Part shown: piece after piece, positions 1-7,353 of the stretch
How the letters are laid out: each line of letters begins with the position of its first letter
Numbering within the stretch: the first letter of the stretch is position 1
NCBI GenBank assembly: GCA_029264035.1
Contig: JARICS010000042.1
Span: 1 to 36,870, forward strand
DNA: 36,870 nt
DNA from: Dysgonamonadaceae bacterium
GTDB lineage: Bacteria > Bacteroidota > Bacteroidia > Bacteroidales > Dysgonomonadaceae
Direction of reading: 5' to 3'
Program-made: the position numbers and the translations under genes
Notes under the pieces: generated by a model
The model's database searches: none
What the model was told of the DNA's origin: nothing
The model's input: only the letters and a program-made list of their open reading frames with translations

Positions 1-680
1 TTGTTTTTGTGAAAAACATTGACAACGTAGTGCCCGACAGATATAAAGAGAATGATGCATTACACAAAAAAATGCTGGCAGGTGTATTGGTAGAGACTCA
101 AGCAAAAGCTTTTGCCTATATTGATAAGTTAGAGTCCGGAGATTTCAATGCGGATGATCTTGTAGAAGTAGAGAACTTCATGATAAACCAATTGTGTATT
201 ACTGGTGGTGAGATTGTAGGAGATAACAAAACACAATTTGCAGAATATATGATCAAAAAGCTCAACCGACCCATAAGAGTTTGCGGCATGGTACGCAATG
301 AGGGCGAGCCTGGTGGCGGACCTTTTATTGTTGAAAACAAAGACGGAAGCTATTCTCCACACATATTAGAAGGTTCTCAGATTGATGAGAAGACTGCTGC
401 CCATTTAGCTGATAAAGCTACACACTTTAATCCAGTCGATTTGGTTTGTGCCATAAAGGATAGAAAAGGCAACAAGTTTGAGTTGCTTAACTTTGTTGAT
501 AAAGATACAGGTTTCATCTCCTCTAAGTCTAGTAATGGTAGACCACTAAAAGCATTAGAGCTGCCAGGACTGTGGAATGGAGCCATGAGTGATTGGAACA
601 CTATTTTTGTTGAAGTGCCAATCAACACATTCAATCCTGTGAAAACTGTGAATGATTTGTTGCGCGACGAGCATCAATAA
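1..680 (+). CDS. DUF4301-like protein, C-terminal part (5' end outside window)
   Basis: The reading frame is open from the left window edge to TAA at 678-680. The GTG at position 9 is only an internal codon, so the gene starts upstream. The visible ~225 residues contain a glycine-rich stretch (RNEGEPGGGPFIVENKDG), then an acidic/charged region and a tryptophan-containing tail (LPGLWNGAMSDWNTIFVEVP). This pattern fits my memory of the Bacteroidetes DUF4301 family, proteins of about 500 residues with unknown reaction; some resemble nucleotidyltransferases. No signal peptide or membrane segment is visible in this part. A strong hairpin terminator follows 50 bp after the stop, so it is the last gene of its transcript. 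Family assignment is moderately sure; function is unknown. Confidence 0.6.
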   Translation, partial: VFVKNIDNVVPDRYKENDALHKKMLAGVLVETQAKAFAYIDKLESGDFNADDLVEVENFMINQLCITGGEIVGDNKTQFAEYMIKKLNRPIRVCGMVRNEGEPGGGPFIVENKDGSYSPHILEGSQIDEKTAAHLADKATHFNPVDLVCAIKDRKGNKFELLNFVDKDTGFISSKSSNGRPLKALELPGLWNGAMSDWNTIFVEVPINTFNPVKTVNDLLRDEHQ

Positions 681-729
681 TTGTTATGCAATAGCAACAT
701 ACATATTTTTTAACAATAGAAACAGATTT

Positions 730-778
730 AACGCTGTTCGAACACCTTTTGAAAGGGCTTCGAATAGCGTTTTTTTTT
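730..778 (+). terminator. Rho-independent terminator after the DUF4301-like gene
   Basis: A 12-bp stem (AACGCTGTTCGA at 730-741 pairing with TCGAATAGCGTT at 760-771, one G-U pair) encloses an 18-nt loop and is followed by an uninterrupted T run at 771-778. Placed 50 bp after the stop at 680 on the same strand, it is a textbook intrinsic terminator. Confidence 0.85.
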
Positions 779-996
779 GCTATAAACTGCCACAAATTCT
801 GTTTCTCTACAATTGCGTGACGAGTTTTCTTGTAACTGTTATTCTTTACTATTATTGCTTTTCGCAGAAATCGTTATCGATGTCTGTTTACTACTTTTGC
901 AAAACAAAAAAGCTACACCACTACTTTAATAGCTAATTTCGTGTTTCGAATAAGCTACAACCCGACTTTGTTGACTGTTTCTGTGTTGCGCAAATG

Positions 997-1025
997 TTGC
1001 AACATGGGTTTGATACCTATATTTG
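997..1025 (+). promoter_or_regulatory. Bacteroidetes-type promoter (TTG-N18-TATATTTG) for a structured RNA candidate
   Basis: TTG at 997-999 and TATATTTG at 1018-1025 match the Bacteroidetes primary-sigma consensus (-33 TTG, -7 TAnnTTTG) with an 18-bp spacer. The expected start is near 1029-1031, exactly where the hairpin-rich segment begins. Two palindromes, TTGCGCAA (986-993) and GTTGCAAC (996-1003), sit at and just before the -33 element and could be an operator. A second, weaker TACTTTTG occurs at 892-899 without a well-placed -33 partner. Confidence 0.6.
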
Positions 1026-1029
1026 TTGA

Positions 1030-1220
1030 GCAGAGCTATACATGCTGCACTCGCAGGGTGATAGATCCCATGCGGAAACCTTAGCTCTGCCGAGGCAGAG
1101 TCTATTTACCCAGTCGGGGATTTGCCCTCTGCCACGACAGAATCGTGCTTCCCTTGTGGAAACTACCCTTCTGCTAGAGAAGAAGGACTATTTCTGTGTA
1201 GGTGAGAAGCCTCTGCTTTG
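1030..1220 (+). ncRNA. Candidate structured small RNA (~190 nt, possibly 6S-like)
   Basis: This stretch is denser in G and C than its surroundings and rich in complementary segments. GCAGAGCTA (1030-1038) is perfectly complementary to TAGCTCTGC (1082-1090), and its first six bases also to CTCTGC at 1211-1216. GGCAGAG (1094-1100) pairs with CTCTGCC (1127-1133) around a CCC-AGTC-GGG hairpin (1109-1118). CACGA-CAGAA-TCGTG (1134-1148) is a perfect stem-loop. Long-range pairings (1037-1041 with 1196-1200; 1060-1068 with 1185-1192) allow a rod with a closing stem, the general shape and length of 6S RNA. The consensus promoter ends five bases upstream. No obvious U-tract terminator follows. That it is transcribed is an inference; the 6S identity is a hypothesis only. 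Confidence 0.45.
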
Positions 1221-1824
1221 GAAGTTCTGTCTATCCCGGACAAAAATTATAGTTATCGAACATCGTTTTGAGATTTCGCTATTTGCAAAAGAAGTAAATT
1301 CACTTCGTTTATAGGTATTGTGTTACGTAATAAGAGAGACTGCACTGGCTTTGTAGATCTTGTTGTACGCAAAAAGAGAAAGAGCCTTTTGCGTTTGTTG
1401 CTTTCGCGTTTCGCAATTATAGTAAACTCATTGGGTTTGTTAGAATTTTATTGTGAAATTAGTAGCAACGGATTTCAATTGTATATCTCATTCTTAAATA
1501 AATATAATAGCATTCTTAAATATGCTATTATGATCTAGAGTGAAGGCATATATACCTTGTATGGAGTGAAGGAGTAATTATCATTTATAGCTTCTGATCA
1601 TATATTGAACCCATTTTTTTTATCAAGTTCTGATTGTAAATTCTTCATGTAGTTTTTCATTTATACGGTGTTAAGCCACTAATTCTCATTAAAGTGTAAG
1701 CAATCCCATAAAATAAAAGAAATATACAAATATTTTCACCTGTTTTGAAGATTTATTTGTAACTTCGTGTCACACAATAATCAATCTTACACATAGAAGT
1801 GAGATTTTTTTTCTATTTATTTAT
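1221..1824. other. Gene-free stretch before rel with two hairpins and a short direct repeat
   Basis: No convincing protein gene is seen here; the short open frames have unlikely composition and no start signals. It contains a perfect 8-bp stem ACGCAAAA (1367-1374) with TTTTGCGT (1387-1394), a perfect 10-bp stem ATAATAGCAT (1504-1513) with ATGCTATTAT (1522-1531), and a 9-bp direct repeat GAGTGAAGG (1538-1546 and 1564-1572). A poor promoter-like TAACTTCG lies at 1760-1767, a possible -7 element for rel, but no well-spaced -33 partner was found. What the stretch does is unknown. Confidence 0.4.
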
Positions 1825-4113
1825 ATGAGCGAAGACAATAAAATATTAGAGGAAGATAAAATGGTTGAGGATGAGTTTCAAGCTCTTCTTAATGACTATC
1901 TATTGTCAAACCACCGCAAAAAAGTTGAGATTATAACCAAAGCATATAATCTTGCCTATGAAGCACATAAAGGGTCGCGTCGTCGTTCGGGCGAGCCTTA
2001 TATAATGCATCCACTTGCTGTAGCTCGTATTGTTTCAAAAGAGATTGGGTTGGGTTCTACTTCTATATCGGCAGCTTTGCTACACGATGTTGTAGAAGAT
2101 ACTGACTACACTGTTGAAGATTTAGAAATGATTTTTGGTGAAAGAGTATCACGTATTGTTGATGGCCTCACCAAAATATCGAGCGGAATGTTTGGGACTA
2201 ATGTGTCAGCTCAAGCTGAAAACTTTAGGAAGTTGCTACTCACCATGTCCAATGATATACGGGTGATACTTATAAAAATAGCTGACCGACTGCACAATAT
2301 GCGCACATTGTCTTCAATGGCACCGGCAAAGCAATACAAAATTACTGGCGAAACAAATTATATTTATGCACCATTGGCTCATCGATTGGGTCTGTTTGCC
2401 ATAAAAACAGAGTTGGAAGAACTTTGCTTTAAATATGAACATCCCGAAACCTTTGCTGATATTACTGAGAAAATAAAAGAAACTGCAAGCGAACGCAATA
2501 CAATATATGAAAATTTTGCCAGGCCAGTTAAGGTCGAGTTAGACAAAATGGATATAAAGTATGAGATGAGAGCCCGTGTTAAATCAGTTTACTCTATCTC
2601 TAATAAAATGGAGAAAAAGAATGTGGCTTTCAATGAAATATACGATCTTTTTGCTGTCAGAATCATCTTCGAGATTTATCCAGGCATGGACGAGAAAAAA
2701 CAGTGTTGGGATATCTATTCCGCCATCACAGATATTTATAAGCTTCGCCCTGATAGAATTCGCGATTGGGTGAGTCGTCCAAAATCAAATGGTTATCAAG
2801 CGTTGCATCTTACAGTTATGGGACCTGATGGTAAGTGGATTGAAATTCAAATTCGGAGCCGTAGGATGGACGATATTGCCGAAAAAGGATTTGCTGCGCA
2901 TTGGAAATATAAAGCTGATAGGGTGGAAGAAGATACTGAGCTTGACAAATGGTTGAAAACTATTCAAGAAATATTGGCCAATCCCAATCCCAATGCTGTC
3001 GATTTTTTAGACACCATAAAGTTGAATCTTTTTGCTATGGAGATATTTGTGTTTACTCCTAAAGGCGACATAAAAACCCTACCACAAGGTGCAACTGCTC
3101 TCGATTTTGCCTACATGCTACATTCAGATATAGGTGATAATTGTCTTGGAGCAAAAGTGAATCATAAATTAATTCCGTTGAGTAAAAAGCTCAACAGTGG
3201 TGATCAGGTTGAGATAATAACGTCTACCTCACAAAAGCCACAGCCCGAATGGCTCAATTTTGTTACAACTGCCAAAGCACGAACTAAGATAGAAGCTGCA
3301 CTTCGCAGAGAAAAACGTAAGATAGCCAAAGAGGGAAAATTGAAACTCGACAAACTATTCATTGAAGAACCCAATATGGGTAGGAATATGCTTGACAGGA
3401 TTCTTCACTACTATAATATTGATAGAAAAGAAGATCTTTTTTATCAAATTGGAAATAATGAAATTGAACTGCCCCAGGATTACAAAACTTTTTTTAAGGA
3501 TAAGAGTACAGAGCAAACAGACAATTTATTGTTGCGCTATATGAAGCAGGCTTATAAAGCCATGCGAAAAACTTCAGACGACAATGCCAAAGAGAAAACC
3601 GAAAGAGAGCCTAAGAAGGATGAAGTAGAAAATCTGTTTGAAATAAAAAAGATTTATCGTAAGCAGAAGTTTAGTTTAATGGAAAGCAACCAGATTAAAA
3701 ATTTCATTGTTCCTTCTTGTTGTAATCCATTGCCAGGAGACGATGTTTTTGGTTTCATTACAGAAAATGAAAAGGTAGAAGTGCATCAAAGCTCTTGTCA
3801 GGTAGGGATAAAGCTTAAATCTAATTATGGAGATAGAATTCTTGAGGTTGTATGGGGTGATTATAAACAATATACTTTTAAATCATCAGTTTCTTTTACT
3901 GGAATTGATAAAAAAGGGATATTGAATCTTATAATTGCCAAAATATCTGAGGATGTTTCAGTAAATATTTTAAGCATGAATATATCTGCAAAAGATGGTA
4001 TTTTTGAAGGGCATATGGATGTGAGTGTACATAGTTTGAAAGATGTGCAAAACCTGTGTTCTATGATAGCAAAAGTGGACGGCATAAATACCGTCCACCG
4101 CTCTACAACATAG
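1825..4113 (+). CDS. rel: Bifunctional (p)ppGpp synthetase/hydrolase, Rel/SpoT type
   Basis: A 762-residue long RSH enzyme making and degrading the alarmone (p)ppGpp in the cytoplasm, linking ribosome and nutrient stress to growth control. The HD hydrolase domain is intact: His62, His87-Asp88 (LLHDVVEDT) and Asp154 (DRLHNMRT). The synthetase domain (about 235-370) has RVKSVYSISNKM, then RIRDWVSRPKSNGYQALH; the R-x-R-D signature is the type seen in bifunctional Rel enzymes rather than in hydrolase-dead RelA. A TGS domain follows at about 410-470 (FVFTPKGDIKTLPQGATALD), then a conserved-cysteine segment (FIVPSCCNPLPGDD) and a C-terminal ACT domain (about 690-762). Length is typical of the family. 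The ATG at 1825 is preceded by a long AT-rich leader. It stands alone, convergent with the following minus-strand cassette. Very sure of the family. Confidence 0.97.
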   Translation: MSEDNKILEEDKMVEDEFQALLNDYLLSNHRKKVEIITKAYNLAYEAHKGSRRRSGEPYIMHPLAVARIVSKEIGLGSTSISAALLHDVVEDTDYTVEDLEMIFGERVSRIVDGLTKISSGMFGTNVSAQAENFRKLLLTMSNDIRVILIKIADRLHNMRTLSSMAPAKQYKITGETNYIYAPLAHRLGLFAIKTELEELCFKYEHPETFADITEKIKETASERNTIYENFARPVKVELDKMDIKYEMRARVKSVYSISNKMEKKNVAFNEIYDLFAVRIIFEIYPGMDEKKQCWDIYSAITDIYKLRPDRIRDWVSRPKSNGYQALHLTVMGPDGKWIEIQIRSRRMDDIAEKGFAAHWKYKADRVEEDTELDKWLKTIQEILANPNPNAVDFLDTIKLNLFAMEIFVFTPKGDIKTLPQGATALDFAYMLHSDIGDNCLGAKVNHKLIPLSKKLNSGDQVEIITSTSQKPQPEWLNFVTTAKARTKIEAALRREKRKIAKEGKLKLDKLFIEEPNMGRNMLDRILHYYNIDRKEDLFYQIGNNEIELPQDYKTFFKDKSTEQTDNLLLRYMKQAYKAMRKTSDDNAKEKTEREPKKDEVENLFEIKKIYRKQKFSLMESNQIKNFIVPSCCNPLPGDDVFGFITENEKVEVHQSSCQVGIKLKSNYGDRILEVVWGDYKQYTFKSSVSFTGIDKKGILNLIIAKISEDVSVNILSMNISAKDGIFEGHMDVSVHSLKDVQNLCSMIAKVDGINTVHRSTT

Positions 4114-4170
4114 TAATTTTTACTTTGATGTTTTCTTAATGTATTTTATTGAAATTCAACTTCAAAAAAG

Positions 4171-4542
4171 TTATCTTTTTCTTCTTCTACTTGGAAGGAG
4201 TTTAGATGTTACTTTTTTTGTTAAAAAAGTTAGGGCAATAGGTTTAAGTATTCTCCAACCTATTGAGCCAACTGACTTATAATTCGAAAAAAAGAAATTA
4301 CCCCAACCTCCACCTGTCGATCTAGTTAGATAGTTAGAAGAAACAGGAGAAGAACTTTCAACTCTATCGGTAACTTTGTTCATAATTGATGAAGAGACAC
4401 TTTTAAGTAACATCGATCCCCAATTATCATTGATATATTGTAGTTGGAAAACCATTTTTTGCTCCGAAACTTTAATCTCTTCGCGCAATTGCTTTTCTTC
4501 TAATTTTAATTGATCTAAAGGGGTTAGTTTGTATGCTTTCAT
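4171..4542 (-). CDS. Small basic protein of the YtxH/holin-like cassette, unknown function
   Basis: Last gene of a three-gene minus-strand cassette. With the start I prefer (MKAYKLTP, 7 nt after the stop of the preceding gene) it has 123 residues; an in-frame ATG at 4566 would add eight residues and overlap that gene. The N-terminal third is a charged helix (DQLKLEEKQLREEIKVSEQK); the middle is serine-rich; a glycine/aromatic patch precedes a weakly hydrophobic stretch (RILKPIALTFLTKKV), and the protein ends in a strongly basic tail (SRRRKR). I do not recognise a domain. Position next to two small membrane-associated proteins suggests an envelope or stress-related role. Confidence 0.7.
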   Translation of the reverse strand: MKAYKLTPLDQLKLEEKQLREEIKVSEQKMVFQLQYINDNWGSMLLKSVSSSIMNKVTDRVESSSPVSSNYLTRSTGGGWGNFFFSNYKSVGSIGWRILKPIALTFLTKKVTSKLLPSRRRKR

Positions 4543-4549
4543 AATGTTG

Positions 4550-4906
4550 TTATTCGTTATCATCATCCATAAAGGAGGAAACTATCATGTTTGTCAACCC
4601 ACGTCTAATAGTTTTTCTTTTCATTATAATTATTCCAATAACAATAATTGAAAACAATGCTACTATGCCGAAACCAAGAGACATACTCTCTAGAATTTCA
4701 CCAAGGTACAATGCTATTGTTATAAAGACAAAATTTATTGCAAACAATGTCAGTAGGATAGCAACGATTGAATAAATCAAACTTGCTCCACCTTTGCTAG
4801 TTTTAGCGTAAGTTTGTAATTTAAATAGTCTTAATCTATTGGAAACATATTCTGACAAATCATCTTTCATTTCCTCGAACAATGTACTTACTTTTTTCTC
4901 TTCCAT
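4550..4906 (-). CDS. Phage-holin-superfamily/YqjE-like small membrane protein
   Basis: A 118-residue protein with an N-terminal amphipathic part (about 1-35, VSTLFEEMKDDLSEYVSNRLRL, trimmed here) followed by two hydrophobic segments at about 40-65 and 70-93 and a short basic/acidic tail ending MDDDNE. This layout is that of the small 'putative holin / YqjE (DUF1469)' family that occurs in chromosomal stress cassettes beside YtxH or ElaB-like proteins; nothing points to phage lysis here. It lies 22 bp downstream of the YtxH-like gene and almost touches the next gene, so the three are probably cotranscribed. Family moderately sure, role inferred. Confidence 0.8.
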   Translation of the reverse strand: MEEKKVSTLFEEMKDDLSEYVSNRLRLFKLQTYAKTSKGGASLIYSIVAILLTLFAINFVFITIALYLGEILESMSLGFGIVALFSIIVIGIIIMKRKTIRRGLTNMIVSSFMDDDNE

Positions 4907-4928
4907 CGTTTAGGTAATTTCAGTTTTC

Positions 4929-5174
4929 TTACTTTTTAGATAATTCTTTTTTTGCAATTTCTGTAATGTCTTCAATATCTTCTTTAAGATCTTCAACTTC
5001 GTTTCTGCCTTTGTACACAGCAGTTTTAACGTTAGCTCTTACTTTATCAGCAAATTCGTTTGCTTGATCTAGCCACTCTTCTTTTTTGTCGTTACCCATG
5101 ATATAACCAATAGCTGCACCAAGCGCAACGCCAATACCTAATCCTAGTAATAATTTTGACTCTGAATTCTTCAT
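4929..5174 (-). CDS. YtxH domain-containing protein
   Basis: An 81-residue protein with a glycine/alanine-rich N-terminal membrane segment (about 8-27, LLLGLGIGVALGAAIGYIMG) and a lysine/glutamate-rich helical remainder, the typical build of YtxH-like general-stress proteins (single anchor plus soluble coiled helix). It is the first gene of the cassette with the holin-like and basic proteins. No consensus promoter was found in the 136 bp upstream, which also hold the end of miaB. The reaction, if any, is unknown; the family is usually linked to envelope stress. Confidence 0.85.
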   Translation of the reverse strand: MKNSESKLLLGLGIGVALGAAIGYIMGNDKKEEWLDQANEFADKVRANVKTAVYKGRNEVEDLKEDIEDITEIAKKELSKK

Positions 5175-5310
5175 AATTTTTTGTTTTAATGTTTATAGAT
5201 TGTTATTAATAAATTGTTTTAACCAAAGTCTTTTTTTGGTCGAATACATTAATGAAACACTTGAACAGACATTTTGTTTACTCAAAAATAAATTACTCTT
5301 TAAATGTCTA

Positions 5311-6669
5311 TTATTCTGAAAGAGATTCACCAAAAAGAGTTGCAGATGTATATCCATTTATTTTGACAATAACTTTTTGACCAATTTGATGTGATTTTTT
5401 ATCAAATACCACAACTTTGCTTTCATTGGTTCTTCCGAAGAATTGATTGCGTGATTTTTTTGAAAATCCTTCAATTAAAACTTCAAACTCTTTTCCCATA
5501 TCTCTTTGGTTGCTTAGTTCCATGTGTTCTCGTTGTAAATCGATAATTTCTTGTAGCCTTCTTTTCTTTATTTCCTCCGAAACATTGTCTTCAAGTTTAT
5601 TTGAGGCAAAAGTTCCAGGTCTTTCTGAATATTTGAACATAAATGCAGTATCGAATACGACCTCTTTCATCAAAGATAGTGTTTCTTTATGATCTTCTTC
5701 CGTTTCATTGTGAAAACCACACATGATATCGGTAGATAGTCCACAACCGGGAATGATGCGCTTAATTGCTTCAATCCTTCCCAAATACCACTCTCTATCG
5801 TATTTTCTATTCATCAACTTCAACATTCGAGAGCTCCCAGATTGAAAAGGTAGATGAATGAAGTTACAGATATTATCATTGTTCGCTATTGTATGTAATG
5901 TTTTATCAGTCATATCTTTTGGATGAGATGTCATAAAACGTATACGTATATCTGGAGCTTGTTTAGCAACCATCTCTAGAAGGTCACTAAAATCTATTGA
6001 TTGATTTTCGTTTGTGTAATGATAAGAGTTTACATTTTGGCCTAGAAGAGTTACTTCTTTAAAGCCTCTCTTTTTCATATCCTCCAATTCGTTGAGGATA
6101 CTTATAGTGTCCCTACTTCTTTCTCGTCCTCGTGTGTAAGGCACAATACAGTAAGTGCAAAAATTGTTGCATCCGCGTGTAATTGATATAAAGCCAGAAA
6201 TATTGTTGCCTGCTATTTTTGAAGGTATAACATCTTTGTAAGTCTCAGTAGTAGATAGTTCCACATTGATGACTTTTTGTCCTTGCTCAGCAGAGCTCAT
6301 TAAATTGGGTAGGTCTAGGTATGAATCGGGACCTATTACCAAATCTGCATGATGTTGTTCTATCAGCACTTCTTTCACTCTCTCTGCCATGCAACCAAGA
6401 ACCCCTATAATAAGATTTGGATTTTGTTTACGCTTTATTGCATTAAAATATTCTAGTCTATTTATAACACGTTGCTCTGCATTTTCTCTAATGGCACAAG
6501 TGTTCACGAATATTGCATCAGCACTTTCAAGGTCATCAGTTATGATGTAACCATCCATTTCCATTATAGAGGCTACAACTTCAGTGTCGGCTAAATTCAT
6601 TTGACAACCATATGTTTCTATGAATAGCTTTTTCTCCTCGGCTTGATATGTCTTTTCTTCTGCTTTCAT
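5311..6669 (-). CDS. miaB: tRNA-2-methylthio-N6-dimethylallyladenosine synthase MiaB
   Basis: Radical-SAM methylthiotransferase that adds the 2-methylthio group to i6A37 in tRNAs reading UNN codons. The N-terminal UPF0004 domain carries the auxiliary cluster cysteines Cys22 (TYGCQMN), Cys58 (NTCAIREN) and Cys93 (LGCMAE); the radical-SAM motif CNNFCTYC supplies Cys167, Cys171 and Cys174; a TRAM domain closes the protein (about 385-450). The frame is open 46 codons further upstream, but that extension has no similarity to the family; the ATG at 6669 (MKAEEK) gives 452 residues, the usual length. It stands alone between the YtxH cassette and a divergently transcribed membrane-protein gene. Confidence 0.96.
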   Translation of the reverse strand: MKAEEKTYQAEEKKLFIETYGCQMNLADTEVVASIMEMDGYIITDDLESADAIFVNTCAIRENAEQRVINRLEYFNAIKRKQNPNLIIGVLGCMAERVKEVLIEQHHADLVIGPDSYLDLPNLMSSAEQGQKVINVELSTTETYKDVIPSKIAGNNISGFISITRGCNNFCTYCIVPYTRGRERSRDTISILNELEDMKKRGFKEVTLLGQNVNSYHYTNENQSIDFSDLLEMVAKQAPDIRIRFMTSHPKDMTDKTLHTIANNDNICNFIHLPFQSGSSRMLKLMNRKYDREWYLGRIEAIKRIIPGCGLSTDIMCGFHNETEEDHKETLSLMKEVVFDTAFMFKYSERPGTFASNKLEDNVSEEIKKRRLQEIIDLQREHMELSNQRDMGKEFEVLIEGFSKKSRNQFFGRTNESKVVVFDKKSHQIGQKVIVKINGYTSATLFGESLSE

Positions 6670-6796
6670 AATCTTTTTATTAGTAAATAATGTCTCATTT
6701 TGTAAGTTCTCTGAGTGTATATATCTCAATAGTTTGATGAGTGTTCTTGCGAAACAACATTCGATTATTTTTTTGTATTCATTTACAACCAATCTA

Positions 6797-6827
6797 TTGT
6801 ATCTCAAATAAAAAATGAGTACTTTTG
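6797..6827 (+). promoter_or_regulatory. Bacteroidetes promoter for the small membrane protein gene
   Basis: TTG at 6797-6799, a 20-bp spacer and TACTTTTG at 6820-6827 match the Bacteroidetes consensus. Transcription would start near 6832, which places the GTG at 6829 outside the message and supports the ATG at 6853 as the true start of the downstream gene. Confidence 0.65.
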
Positions 6828-6852
6828 TGTGAACTACAAAAGTAATGAAAAA

Positions 6853-7329
6853 ATGGATATAGGCGATCTTGGATTTTTAATAATTGCTTTTATTGTGTTT
6901 ATTGTCAACTTTATTGTGAAAGCAAACAAAGAGAAAGAGCAAGCACAAGCAGAGAAGCAATCTCCTTCAAAACCTGAACTTCCCGAACCTTGGGAGGTTG
7001 AAGAAACATTGCCACCTTTGCCACCGATATTTCAAAATCCCTTTGAACGTGAAAATAAAGCAGATGTGGTGAAAAAAAGAACACCACAACTTGTAACAAA
7101 TTCGCAAGAAGCATACAATAGAAAAAGAGAAAGCTTACAATCGCTTCAAGAGGGTACATCTTCTTTGTCAGAATCACTCTACAAAGAAGACGACATGGAA
7201 AATATAATTTATCAAGATGAAGGTTCAAGCGGAACGTCATATACTGATGGACTTTTCCATGGTAACAAAACTGAAGAGTTTAAAAAAGCAATCATATACA
7301 GCGAAATTCTTCATCGCAAATATGAATAA
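6853..7329 (+). CDS. Small single-pass membrane protein, unknown function
   Basis: A 158-residue protein starting MDIGDLGFLI; the start follows from the promoter position. Residues about 5-24 form one very hydrophobic helix (FLIIAFIVFIVNFIV), followed by a charged stretch (KANKEKEQAQAEKQ), a proline-rich linker (PELPEPWEVEETLPPLPP) and a low-complexity hydrophilic domain rich in Ser, Glu and Lys. A short C-terminal motif EEFKKAIIYSEILHRKYE looks helical. This architecture is common in small Bacteroidales proteins but I know no function. It is 24 bp upstream of the CoA-transferase gene and probably cotranscribed with it. Confidence 0.75.
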   Translation: MDIGDLGFLIIAFIVFIVNFIVKANKEKEQAQAEKQSPSKPELPEPWEVEETLPPLPPIFQNPFERENKADVVKKRTPQLVTNSQEAYNRKRESLQSLQEGTSSLSESLYKEDDMENIIYQDEGSSGTSYTDGLFHGNKTEEFKKAIIYSEILHRKYE

Positions 7330-7353
7330 ATCACATAAATAAAATAAGTAATA

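Noticed and set aside
997..1260. Known riboswitch, tmRNA, RNase P RNA or SRP RNA in the structured segment
   Set aside because: The conserved sequence blocks I know for these RNAs are absent; only a 6S-like shape remains possible.
652..1538. Three short plus-strand open frames (652-936, 1042-1314, 1320-1538)
   Set aside because: They run through a terminator, a hairpin cluster and low-complexity AT-rich DNA, have no start context and show no protein-like pattern.
5267..5309. 8-bp inverted repeat AGACATTT/AAATGTCT after miaB as a terminator
   Set aside because: The loop is 27 nt, the stem is weak and no T run follows; it may be chance in AT-rich DNA.
6670..6807. 46-codon N-terminal extension of miaB
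   Set aside because: The residues are unlike MiaB and the ATG at 6669 gives the normal length.
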